NCBI GenBank assembly: GCA_035505915.1
Contig: DATJQI010000028.1
Location: 1 to 64,000 of the forward strand
Source of the DNA: 40CM-2-70-7 sp035505915
GTDB taxonomy: Bacteria > Gemmatimonadota > Gemmatimonadetes > Gemmatimonadales > GWC2-71-9
Direction: 5' to 3'
Length of the DNA stretch: 64,000 nt
In this document: positions 40,300 through 47,516 of the stretch, in pieces
How positions within the stretch are numbered: the stretch's first letter is position 1
Layout: each line of letters starts with the position of its first letter
The notes under the pieces: generated by a model
What the model was told of the DNA's origin: nothing
Databases searched by the model: none
Seen by the model: only the letters and a program-made list of their open reading frames with translations
Made by a program: the position numbers and the translations under genes

Positions 40300-42911
40300 G
40301 TGCGCTCCTTCCGCCGGCGCTGCCACTCCGCCAGCCGGTTCAGGGCTTCGAGAGGGGAGAGGGAATCGACGTCCAGGCGGTCCAGCTCCGCCAGGAGCGG
40401 GTCGGGCCGGTGGGCGCCGAAGAGTCCGAGCTGCTCGGCGTCGGGCGCCGGGGGCGCCGGCAGGTGCGCCACGTGGTGGCCCGCCTCGAGGAGCTTCAGG
40501 ACCTCCCAGGCCCGGGCGACCACCGCCGCTGGGAGGCCCGCCAGCCGCCCGACGTGGATCCCGTAGGACCGGTCGGCGCCGCCCGGCTCCAGCCGATGCA
40601 GGAACACGACGTCGTCCCCCGACTCCTTCACCGCGACGTTGAAGTTGCGCGCGTGCGCCAGCTCCTCGGTGAGCTGGGTCAGCTCGTGGTAGTGCGTCGC
40701 GAAGATGGTCTTGCAGCCGATCCGATTGTGGAGGCATTCGGTCACGGCCCAGGCGATGGCCACGCCGTCGTAGGTCGACGTCCCGCGGCCGATCTCGTCG
40801 AGCAGGACCAGGCTCCGGGCCGTGGCGCCGTGGAGGATGGCGCTGGTCTCGCTCATTTCCACCATGAACGTGGACTGCCCGCGCGCCAGGTTGTCCGAGG
40901 CCCCCACGCGGGTGAAGATGCGGTCCACCACGCCGATTTCGGCGCTCTTCGCGGGGACGAACGACCCCACCTGCGCCATCAGCACCGCCAGGCCCACCTG
41001 CCGGAGGAGCGTGGATTTGCCGGCCATGTTGGGGCCGGTGAGGAGAATGACGCGCCCGGCGTCGTCCAGCGTGACGTCGTTAGGGATGAACGCCTCCCGG
41101 GGCATCATCCGCTCCACCACGGGATGGCGGCTCGCCTCGAGCCGCAGGACGTAGTCCCCCGTCACCACCGGGCGCGCGTACCGCTCCCGCTGGGCCGCGT
41201 CGGCGAGAGCGCCCCAGACGTCCAGGAGGGCGAGATGCCCCGAAGTGGCCTGTACCCGGGCGATGGCGTCCGCCACGCGGCGGCGCAGCGCGTCGATCAG
41301 CACTCCCTCGCGGGCCGCGATCCGCTCCTCGGCGCCGAGGACCTGGGCTTCACGCTCCTTGAGCTCCGGAGTGACGTAGCGCTCCGCGCCCGTGAGGGTC
41401 TGGCGCCGCTCGTAGTCGGCGGGGATGCGGTCCTTGTGGGCGTGCGTGATTTCGAGGTAGTACCCGAAGACCTTGTTGAATCCGACCTTGAGCGACCCGA
41501 TGCCGGTCCGCTCGCGCTCGCGCGCCTGGAGGCCCGCGATGTAGGTCTTGCCGCCATCGCGCGCGTCCTTGAGCGTGTCCAGCTCGGCGTCGAACCCGGC
41601 GCGGAACGAGTCGCCGTCGGCGAGCTGGGCCGGCGGCCGGTCCACCAGGGCCCGCGCGAGCTCGTCTCCCAGGTCGGTCAGGAGATCGAAGGCCTCGGCG
41701 ATCTCTTCCAGCAGGCGGGCGCGGTCGCGGGCTTCGAGGCCGTCGAGCGCGGCCCGGACGTCGGGGAGCCGCCGAATGGAGTCGCGGAGCGCCCCGAGCT
41801 CCCGGGGGGTGGCGCGGCCCACGGCGGCGCGGCCGGCGAGCCGCTCCAGGTCGCGCACGCCGTCCAACGCCTCCCGCAACCGGTCCCGTCCCCGCGGATC
41901 GCCCACGAGCACTCCGACGGCGTCGAGGCGCCGGTTGATGGCGTCCGGGGCGGCGAGCGGCGCGAGGAGCCACCGCCGGAGCAGGCGGGCCCCCATGGGG
42001 GTCAGGGTGCGGTCCAGCACCTCGAGGAGTGTGGTGCCCGTCGCGCCGGCGCGCAGCGGCTCCACCAGCTCGAGGTTGCGGCGGGTCATCTCGTCGAGCG
42101 GCACCGCCTGGCCCCGGCGGACCAGGCGCGGTCGGGCCAGATGGGGAAGGCCGCCCGGCTTGAGCTCCTTGGCGTAGCGGAGCAGGGCTCCGGCCGCTCC
42201 CAGGGCGGCGCGGTCGCCGGCTTCGACGCCCAGCCCGTCCAGGGACGCGAGGCCGAACGCGCGCTGCAGCTCCTCGCGCGCCAGATCGGGGTCGAACTCC
42301 CAGGCTTCCCGCTCGGTCCGGCTCGCGACGTCGGCGGGCGCCCGCGTCCCCGCGGGCACCACCACCTCGGACGGCTCGTATCGGGCCAGGCCCGGCGCCA
42401 GCTCGGATCCGGGCAGGGTCTCCCAGACGAACTCGCCGGTGGTGAGGTCGAGGGCCGCGAGGCCGACGGTGTCGTCCGCGGGCAGAAGGGCGGCGAGGAA
42501 GTTGTTCCGTCCGGTGGCGATCCAGTCTTCGGCCAGGACCGAGCCGGGGGTGATGGTCTCGATCACTTCGCGGCGGACCAACCCCTTGGCGAGCTTCGGG
42601 TCTTCCACCTGCTCGCACACCGCGACGCGGTGTCCGGCGGACACCAGACGGCGGAGGTATTCGGCGGCGGCTTTGACGGGGACACCGGCGAGGGGGACCT
42701 CGGACGCGCCGCCGTTGTTCCGCGAGGTCAGGGTCAGTCCCAGAACCCGCGCGCCGAGCTTGGCGTCGTCCTCGAACATCTCGTAGAAGTCGCCCATCCG
42801 GAAGAAGAGGATGGTGTCCGGGTGCCGCGCCTTGATCTCGCGGTACTGCTGCATGAGCGGCGTGTCGGCGGTGAGTCGGTCGCCGCCGCCGGGCGCCACC
42901 CGGGAGCTCAC
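40296..42911 (-). CDS. mutS: DNA mismatch repair protein MutS
   Basis: 871 residues from the GTG at 42909-42911, which overlaps the SPOR gene stop (GTGA). Domain I starts MQQYREIKARHPDTILFFRMGDFYEMF, with the mismatch-wedging FYE. The ATPase domain has Walker A TGPNMAGKSTLLRQ and Walker B LVLLDEIGRGTSTYDG. It recognises base mismatches and recruits MutL (not in this window). The C-terminus (LLAELDRLDVDSLSPLEALNRLAEW) is the usual tetramer/helical tail. It is part of an overlapping gene block from holA to ddl. Confidence 0.97.
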   Translation of the reverse strand: MSSRVAPGGGDRLTADTPLMQQYREIKARHPDTILFFRMGDFYEMFEDDAKLGARVLGLTLTSRNNGGASEVPLAGVPVKAAAEYLRRLVSAGHRVAVCEQVEDPKLAKGLVRREVIETITPGSVLAEDWIATGRNNFLAALLPADDTVGLAALDLTTGEFVWETLPGSELAPGLARYEPSEVVVPAGTRAPADVASRTEREAWEFDPDLAREELQRAFGLASLDGLGVEAGDRAALGAAGALLRYAKELKPGGLPHLARPRLVRRGQAVPLDEMTRRNLELVEPLRAGATGTTLLEVLDRTLTPMGARLLRRWLLAPLAAPDAINRRLDAVGVLVGDPRGRDRLREALDGVRDLERLAGRAAVGRATPRELGALRDSIRRLPDVRAALDGLEARDRARLLEEIAEAFDLLTDLGDELARALVDRPPAQLADGDSFRAGFDAELDTLKDARDGGKTYIAGLQARERERTGIGSLKVGFNKVFGYYLEITHAHKDRIPADYERRQTLTGAERYVTPELKEREAQVLGAEERIAAREGVLIDALRRRVADAIARVQATSGHLALLDVWGALADAAQRERYARPVVTGDYVLRLEASRHPVVERMMPREAFIPNDVTLDDAGRVILLTGPNMAGKSTLLRQVGLAVLMAQVGSFVPAKSAEIGVVDRIFTRVGASDNLARGQSTFMVEMSETSAILHGATARSLVLLDEIGRGTSTYDGVAIAWAVTECLHNRIGCKTIFATHYHELTQLTEELAHARNFNVAVKESGDDVVFLHRLEPGGADRSYGIHVGRLAGLPAAVVARAWEVLKLLEAGHHVAHLPAPPAPDAEQLGLFGAHRPDPLLAELDRLDVDSLSPLEALNRLAEWQRRRKERT

Positions 42912-43825
42912 GGCTCGCTCACTACGAAGGGCTGGCCACCCAGGCGGGCCTTGAGCTGGGTCTGCGCGCGGATCGCCTCGGGGCGGGTGGCGTAGTGGCC
43001 CACGCGCACCTTGATGAGCCCCGACGAATCGCGCACCGCGCGCCCTTCGTAGCCCATCACCTTGAGGCGGGTGAGGAGCGCGTCGACGTCGGCCGCGCTC
43101 TTCACCGCGAGCACCTGCACGGCGTAGGTCGTCTTCACCGGCGCCGGGTGGAGGGTGTCGGGCGGCGGTGACGCGGGCGCCGCGGTGGCGGGATTGGGCG
43201 GCGTGGCGGTCGCGGTCGCCGGGGCGGCGGCGGTCGGCGGGCTCGCGGTCGCGGCCGTCGGCGCGGCGGTGCAGCGGGCCGCGTAGAACGACACCTGGTT
43301 CTTGAACTCCACGTCGTCGCCCGCGCCGGCCAGCGCCTCCTGAATCAGGGCGCACCCCTCCGTCTCGTTGCGCAGATCGAAATCGGCTTTGGCGCCCCAG
43401 AAGTCCGCGCGCGCCTTCACCGGCGAATCCGGGTAGTCGCGCCGCAGGCGCTGCACCGACTGCACGGCGGATGCCGGATCTCCCTGTGTGTAGGCGAGCT
43501 GAGCGAGGCGCATCAGCGCGTTGGCGGCCCACGGGGACCAGCCGTACTCGACCACCACCCGCTGCAGGTTGGCGGTGACGGTCGGCGCGTCGGCGGCGAG
43601 CATCCCCTGCGTGTACAGCGCCTCCGGGTACGCCGAGTCCCGCGGCGACAGCGTGGTCAAGAGGCGCCGGACCACGGCGCGCGCGGAATCCACCTGGCCC
43701 GACTGCGCGAGGTCGACCGCGGCCTTGAGGCGGGGATCCGACTGGGCGCCTAGTCGCCCAGGCGCCGAGACGCCCAGTATCGAAGCGAGAAGAATGATGA
43801 ATAGACCCGTGCGTCCGGCCTTCAC
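42908..43825 (-). CDS. SPOR-domain exported protein with TPR-like region
   Basis: 305 residues. A GTG start gives the signal peptide MKAGRTGLFIILLASILGVSA. A helical TPR-like region (about 30-190) contains tol-pal/YbgF-like blocks (PTVTANLQRVVVEYGWSPWAANALMRLAQLAYTQGDPASAV). An Ala/Pro/Thr linker follows, then a C-terminal SPOR domain (about 225-305, TYAVQVLAVKSAADVDALLTRLKVMGYEGRAV). SPOR domains bind denuded septal glycan, so a division-site role is likely. The signal-peptide cleavage region is encoded by a degenerate 8-bp tandem array. It overlaps holA and mutS at its ends. Confidence 0.82.
   Translation of the reverse strand: MKAGRTGLFIILLASILGVSAPGRLGAQSDPRLKAAVDLAQSGQVDSARAVVRRLLTTLSPRDSAYPEALYTQGMLAADAPTVTANLQRVVVEYGWSPWAANALMRLAQLAYTQGDPASAVQSVQRLRRDYPDSPVKARADFWGAKADFDLRNETEGCALIQEALAGAGDDVEFKNQVSFYAARCTAAPTAATASPPTAAAPATATATPPNPATAAPASPPPDTLHPAPVKTTYAVQVLAVKSAADVDALLTRLKVMGYEGRAVRDSSGLIKVRVGHYATRPEAIRAQTQLKARLGGQPFVVSEP
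43744..43775. repeat. Degenerate 8-bp tandem array inside the SPOR gene
   Basis: Units GGGCGCCT, AGTCGCCC, AGGCGCCG and AGACGCCC, then AGTATCG, read on the plus strand. The array is translated (minus strand) as the end of the signal peptide (SAPGRLGAQ). Confidence 0.7.
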
Positions 43826-44877
43826 GCTGCCTCCTGGGCTTGGCGCGCCAGTCCGAGGATCAGGTCGAGCACGATCCCCTGCTCGTCGGACACCGTGGTG
43901 CCCTTGAGGGCCCGGTCCGCCGCGAGGGCGGTCCGGATGGCGCGGGACAGCTCGGCGGCCGACCAGACCTTCACCCACCTCGCCCAGCGGGCCGCGATGT
44001 CTTTGTACCCGCCCCCCAGGCCGGCGGGACGGGATGCGATGAGCTGCTGGAGGATGGCGTGCTCGAGCCGGCCCGGCGCGGTGCCCCGCTCGAGCTCGGC
44101 CCGCGCGCAGGCCAAACCGACGAGGCCCGTGCCCAGCGCGCTGGCGATCCGGACGCCGCTCATGCCCGACTGGGCCAGCACCGGCGCGAGGAGGCGGGCG
44201 GCATCGGCGACGCGGCGCTCGAGCGCCGCGGACACGAGATCGTCCAGGGTTTCGCCGTGGCGGACCCCGACCGCGCCGGTCACGTCCGCGACGGTGACTT
44301 CACGCGCCCCGGCCAATGCCGCCAGCTTGTCCAGCTCCTGCGCGATCGCCGCGAGGTCGTGCTGCGTGGCCTGGCCCAGGAGCTCCGCCGCGGCGGCCGC
44401 GATCTTCAGCCCCATGCGGTCGGCGCGGTGGGCGATCCACCGGCGCACCCGTTCGGGGGGCAGGCGGTCGACGGCGACGGTGGTGGCGCGCGCCGCGAGG
44501 GCGGCGTCGGGCGCCTCGTCCCCGGCCTGGATGAGAATCAAGGTGGTGGTCGGGTTGGGCCGGGCGAGATAGGAGACCAGCTCCTCCTTGGCGCGGGACT
44601 TGGCGCGGAGGCCCTCGATCCCGCGGAGGACCACCACCCGGCGCTCGGCCATCATCGGCGGGGTGTCCACCAGGGCGCGGAGCTCGGCCGGATCGAGGTC
44701 GGGCGCGGAGCGCACGTCGACGTTGAAGTCCCTGAGGGCGGGAGCGACGGCGCGGTCCAGCAGCACGCGCACCGCCTCCTCCTTCAGGATCTCTTCCTCG
44801 CCGTGGAGATAGTAGACCAGATCGGGCGTCCCCGACTTTCCGCCGCCGAGGAGCGCGTTGAAGCTCAACGTCGCCAT
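43822..44877 (-). CDS. holA: DNA polymerase III delta subunit (clamp loader)
   Basis: 351 residues, typical length. The HolA pattern is visible: LVYYLHGEEEILKEEAVRVLLDRAV, then FNVDVRSAPDLDPAELRALVDTPPMMAERRVVVLRGIE, and the C-terminal collar region. There is no Walker A, as expected for delta. It opens the beta clamp encoded by dnaN in this window. The stop overlaps the GTG of the SPOR gene. A 7-bp GC-rich hairpin sits just upstream of the ATG. Confidence 0.9.
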   Translation of the reverse strand: MATLSFNALLGGGKSGTPDLVYYLHGEEEILKEEAVRVLLDRAVAPALRDFNVDVRSAPDLDPAELRALVDTPPMMAERRVVVLRGIEGLRAKSRAKEELVSYLARPNPTTTLILIQAGDEAPDAALAARATTVAVDRLPPERVRRWIAHRADRMGLKIAAAAAELLGQATQHDLAAIAQELDKLAALAGAREVTVADVTGAVGVRHGETLDDLVSAALERRVADAARLLAPVLAQSGMSGVRIASALGTGLVGLACARAELERGTAPGRLEHAILQQLIASRPAGLGGGYKDIAARWARWVKVWSAAELSRAIRTALAADRALKGTTVSDEQGIVLDLILGLARQAQEAA

Positions 44878-44897
44878 CGGGCGGAAGTTACCGCCCG
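44878..44897. other. Perfect 7-bp hairpin before holA
   Basis: CGGGCGG (44878-44884) and CCGCCCG (44891-44897) with a six-base AAGTTA loop, directly between the anti-sigma gene and the holA start. There is no U-tract, so it may be a weak terminator or a structured 5' leader rather than a true terminator. Confidence 0.4.
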
Positions 44898-44915
44898 CGT
44901 GGGACGGATGAAAGT

Positions 44916-45410
44916 CTAGTGGTGGGTGCCGACCGGCTCGATCAGCGCCGAGCCGTACGGAATGGGATTGCCGGCCGCGGTGAGGGCGCGGGGATCCTGG
45001 AACGTGACGAAGGGAGCACCGGCCTGGGCGACCGGCTTGGGGAAGGGCACGGGCGGCAGCGCGTGCGCCTCGAGCGGCGCGGGGCGCCGGGCGGCCTGGA
45101 GCGCGAGCAGCGTGATGGCCACGGCGACGAGGAGGCCGGCCGCGGCCCCGACCCGGGGGGAAACGAGAGGCCCCGCGAGGGTCAGCGCCTCCCTCCGGAG
45201 GCGAGCGTCCAGGCGGGTGCGGAACTGCTCCGACGGGGTCACCGTCCCGGCTCCCTGAAGGGCGAGCACCCCGCGGCGCACGGCGGTGTCGTACGAGCGG
45301 CAGGTCTCGCAGGTCGCGAGGTGCCGCTCGAAGCGCCGCCGGTCGCGCGGGGCGGTCACCACGCCGTCGCGGTAGTCCGTATAGCGATCGAGAAACTCGG
45401 CGCATTCCAT
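44916..45410 (-). CDS. Anti-sigma factor with zf-HC2 zinc finger
   Basis: About 164 residues from the ATG at 45408-45410 (GTG 45419 is possible). The N-terminal zinc-binding HLATCETC (H-x3-C-x2-C) defines zf-HC2 anti-sigma domains. One membrane helix (about 90-108, AAAGLLVAVAITLLALQAA) leads to a periplasmic tail. It lies directly downstream of an ECF sigma gene and presumably sequesters that factor at the membrane. A strong hairpin between the two genes may lower anti-sigma expression. Confidence 0.87.
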   Translation of the reverse strand: MECAEFLDRYTDYRDGVVTAPRDRRRFERHLATCETCRSYDTAVRRGVLALQGAGTVTPSEQFRTRLDARLRREALTLAGPLVSPRVGAAAGLLVAVAITLLALQAARRPAPLEAHALPPVPFPKPVAQAGAPFVTFQDPRALTAAGNPIPYGSALIEPVGTHH

Positions 45411-45428
45411 CGACGCCACTCTATACCT

Positions 45429-45458
45429 CCGGCGCCGGACGGGGGTTCCCCGGCGCCG
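45429..45458. other. GC hairpin between ECF sigma and anti-sigma genes
   Basis: CGGCGCCGG (45430-45438) and CCGGCGCCG (45450-45458) form a perfect 9-bp stem with an 11-base loop. It lies in the 51-base gap between the sigma and anti-sigma genes and has no U-tract, so partial attenuation or RNA stability is more likely than full termination. Confidence 0.45.
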
Positions 45459-45461
45459 CGC

Positions 45462-46106
45462 TCAATCGAGCTGCGGGCCGATCAGGTGCGCGAAGGTGTT
45501 GCGGGCCCGGTTGAGCCGGCTCTTCACCGTGCCGAGGTTGCACCCCGTGATCTCCGCGATCTCCTGATAGCTCCGCCCTTCCAGCTCCCGCAGCACGAAC
45601 ACCGCCCGGTGATGCTCGGGCAGCTCCTTCACGCACGAGTCCACCGCGTCCTTCAGATACCGCTTCCGGTACAGATCGTCGGGACGCGCGGTCGTATCTT
45701 CGAACTGCAACGGCCGGTGATCGGCGTCCCAGTTCTTCTTGATGGTCTGGAACAGCACCAGCGGATTGCGGCTGCGGTTGCGCAGCTCGTTCTTCGCCAG
45801 GTTGGACGCGATGGTGTAGATCCAGGTCGAAAACTTCTTCGTCTGGTCGAAGCGATGGATGTGCCGGAACACCCGGATGAACACTTCCTGCACCAGGTCC
45901 TCGGCGCGCTCCCGGTCCCCGATCGTCCGGTTGACGAAATTCAGGAGCCGGACCTGGTACCGGTCGACCAGCGTGCCGAACGCCTGCGGGTCACCGGCGA
46001 GGTGACGGGACACGACCTGGCCGTCGTCGAGATCGTGAAGCTTCTCACGCTCGAGCGCGCGGTCGGTCGTGACCGGTGTCGTTTTCCGCTTGAGAATTGC
46101 CCGCAT
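45462..46106 (-). CDS. ECF-type RNA polymerase sigma factor (RpoE-like)
   Basis: 214 residues. Region 2 is GTLVDRYQVRLLNFVNRTIGDRERAEDLVQEVFIRVFRHI, with FSTWIYTIASNLAKNELR in region 2.3-2.4. Region 4 is LPEHHRAVFVLRELEGRSYQEIAEITGCNLGTVKSRLNRAR. It directs RNA polymerase to stress or envelope promoters. It is paired with a downstream membrane zf-HC2 anti-sigma factor. The 167-base upstream gap is AT-richer than its surroundings and probably holds the promoters for this gene. Confidence 0.93.
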   Translation of the reverse strand: MRAILKRKTTPVTTDRALEREKLHDLDDGQVVSRHLAGDPQAFGTLVDRYQVRLLNFVNRTIGDRERAEDLVQEVFIRVFRHIHRFDQTKKFSTWIYTIASNLAKNELRNRSRNPLVLFQTIKKNWDADHRPLQFEDTTARPDDLYRKRYLKDAVDSCVKELPEHHRAVFVLRELEGRSYQEIAEITGCNLGTVKSRLNRARNTFAHLIGPQLD

Positions 46107-46273
46107 CTTTGACTCCCAGGTTTCAGACGGAAAAGTAGGAACCGCTAGGCCTGACTCCTCCTTTCAAGCTTGAAGCACGAAGTGTACCGCCCGTGTTATT
46201 CCATTAACCTTTGAATAAGGAAGACGTTACAACAGGGTTTCAGCCGCACGTCCTCCCCCGGGGACAGCCAAGA

Positions 46274-46813
46274 CTACAGCCCGAACGTGAAGCCCGCCAC
46301 GAGTAAGATGGCCGCCACCGTCTTGGCGTCGCAGATCTCTCCATCTCGAATGCCCGCCAGCACTTGCGACAGAGGCCGCGGGGCCAGCTCGATGAACTCG
46401 TCGGGTTCCCGGGCCGCCGTCCCGGGAGTCAGGCCGGTCGCCCAGAACAGGTGAATCCGCTCGTCCGTGAAGCCCGGCGTGGTCCAGATGGCCGTGAGAG
46501 GCTCGATCCGGGCCGCGTGCATTCCGGTCTCCTCCAGGAGCTCCCGGCGGGCGCAGTCCGGGGGCGCCTCTCCTTCCGCCAGGCGTCCCGCCGGAATCTC
46601 CCACAGCATCCCGCCCGTCGCGTACCGGTACTGCCGGATCAGGAGAATGGTGGGATCGGGGCCCGCCGGGTCCGACAGGACGGGGACCACCGCGGCGGCA
46701 CCGGGGTGCCGGATCATTTCCAGCTCGCCGGTGGAGCCGTCCGGGTAGCGGACCGTGTCCACGTCCAGATCGATCACTCTACCGGTGTGTACGCGCCGGG
46801 TGGCGACCTGCAT
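46274..46813 (-). CDS. NUDIX hydrolase, ADP-ribose pyrophosphatase-like
   Basis: 179 residues. The full Nudix box is GRLAEGEAPPDCARRELLEETGM (G-x5-E-x7-REUxEExGU), near residues 77-99. The N-terminal VATRRVHTGRVIDLDVDTVRYPDGSTGELEMIRHPGAAAVVPVL and the IRQYRYATGGMLWEIPAG block are typical of the ADP-ribose pyrophosphatase/NudF branch. It probably hydrolyses ADP-ribose or related nucleotide sugars. It is 11 bases downstream of the YdcF-like gene. Confidence 0.9.
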   Translation of the reverse strand: MQVATRRVHTGRVIDLDVDTVRYPDGSTGELEMIRHPGAAAVVPVLSDPAGPDPTILLIRQYRYATGGMLWEIPAGRLAEGEAPPDCARRELLEETGMHAARIEPLTAIWTTPGFTDERIHLFWATGLTPGTAAREPDEFIELAPRPLSQVLAGIRDGEICDAKTVAAILLVAGFTFGL

Positions 46814-46824
46814 ACGGACCTCGT

Positions 46825-47418
46825 CTAGCGGTAGAAGAGCCAGGCCACCGGGACCTTCAAGCCTTCCGCGGCGAGATAGGCCGCGTTGGTCCGGGGGTTC
46901 GCGCTGATGGGGGAGTCGCGCGCGGGGGACGTGAAGGGCACGAGACCCTGCCGCCCCGCGAGGATGCGGAGCCGGAGCAGGTGAAACCCGTCGCTCACCA
47001 GCACGACGCGCTTGCCGGGGCGGTCCCGGAACCAGGCGCCGAGCTGGGTGATCGAAGCGACGGTGGTCGCGGCGGGGGGCAGGGCCGTCACCGCGGTGGC
47101 CGGAAGTCCGTGCTGGGTGAGATACCGGCGGCCCACTTCCGCCTCGCTCACCGTGTCCCGGTTGCCGATGCCGCCGGTGACCAGCACCACGGGCGCGGTG
47201 CCCGCGTGATAGAGCGCGGCGGCCTTGTCGAGCCGGGCGCGGAACACCGGCGACGGCCGCCCGTTGTACTGCGCGGCGCCGAGGACGGCGATGGCATCGG
47301 CGGGAGCGGCGCCTTCATGCCGGGCCGTGGCGACCACGTCGCCGACGATGACGGCCCAGGCGAGGACCACGAGGGTGACGACGGCAACGGTGACGCGGAC
47401 GGCGCGACGGACGTGCAT
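46825..47418 (-). CDS. YdcF/DUF218 family membrane protein
   Basis: 197 residues. One N-terminal membrane segment (about 8-28) is followed by a DUF218 domain: DAIAVLGAAQYNGRPSPVFRARLDKAAALYHAGTAPVVLVTGG, then SEAEVGRRYLTQHGLP and KRVVLVSDGFHLLRLRILAGRQG. DUF218 proteins (YdcF, SanA) are linked to envelope integrity, with unproven chemistry. A palindromic period-7 repeat lies between its start and the next gene upstream. Confidence 0.88.
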   Translation of the reverse strand: MHVRRAVRVTVAVVTLVVLAWAVIVGDVVATARHEGAAPADAIAVLGAAQYNGRPSPVFRARLDKAAALYHAGTAPVVLVTGGIGNRDTVSEAEVGRRYLTQHGLPATAVTALPPAATTVASITQLGAWFRDRPGKRVVLVSDGFHLLRLRILAGRQGLVPFTSPARDSPISANPRTNAAYLAAEGLKVPVAWLFYR

Positions 47419-47433
47419 GGAGAGAATATAAGA

Positions 47434-47516
47434 AACGCGGAACGCGGAAAGTGGAACGCGGAAGCGACTTACCCTCGCCGGCTCCGCGTTCCGAGCTCCG
47501 CCTTCCGCGTTGGTCT
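47434..47516. repeat. Intergenic palindrome built of 7-bp tandem units (copy 1)
   Basis: The left half has units AACGCGG, AACGCGG, AAAGTGG, AACGCGG, AAGCGAC (47434-47468). The right half has CTCCGCG, TTCCGAG, CTCCGCC, TTCCGCG, TTGGTCT (47482-47516). The halves are near reverse complements and can fold into an imperfect hairpin of about 30 bp per arm. It fills the gap between the DUF5916 gene end and the YdcF-like gene start. Confidence 0.75.

Noticed and set aside
37237..40737. Upstream extensions of ddl, rhomboid and TonB-like frames into neighbouring genes
   Set aside because: The extensions are Arg/Pro-rich shadows of the upstream genes. Clear ATG starts coincide with the neighbouring stops.
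44878..44897. Intrinsic terminator between the anti-sigma and holA genes
   Set aside because: The 7-bp stem is perfect, but neither side has a U-tract. It was kept only as an unassigned hairpin.
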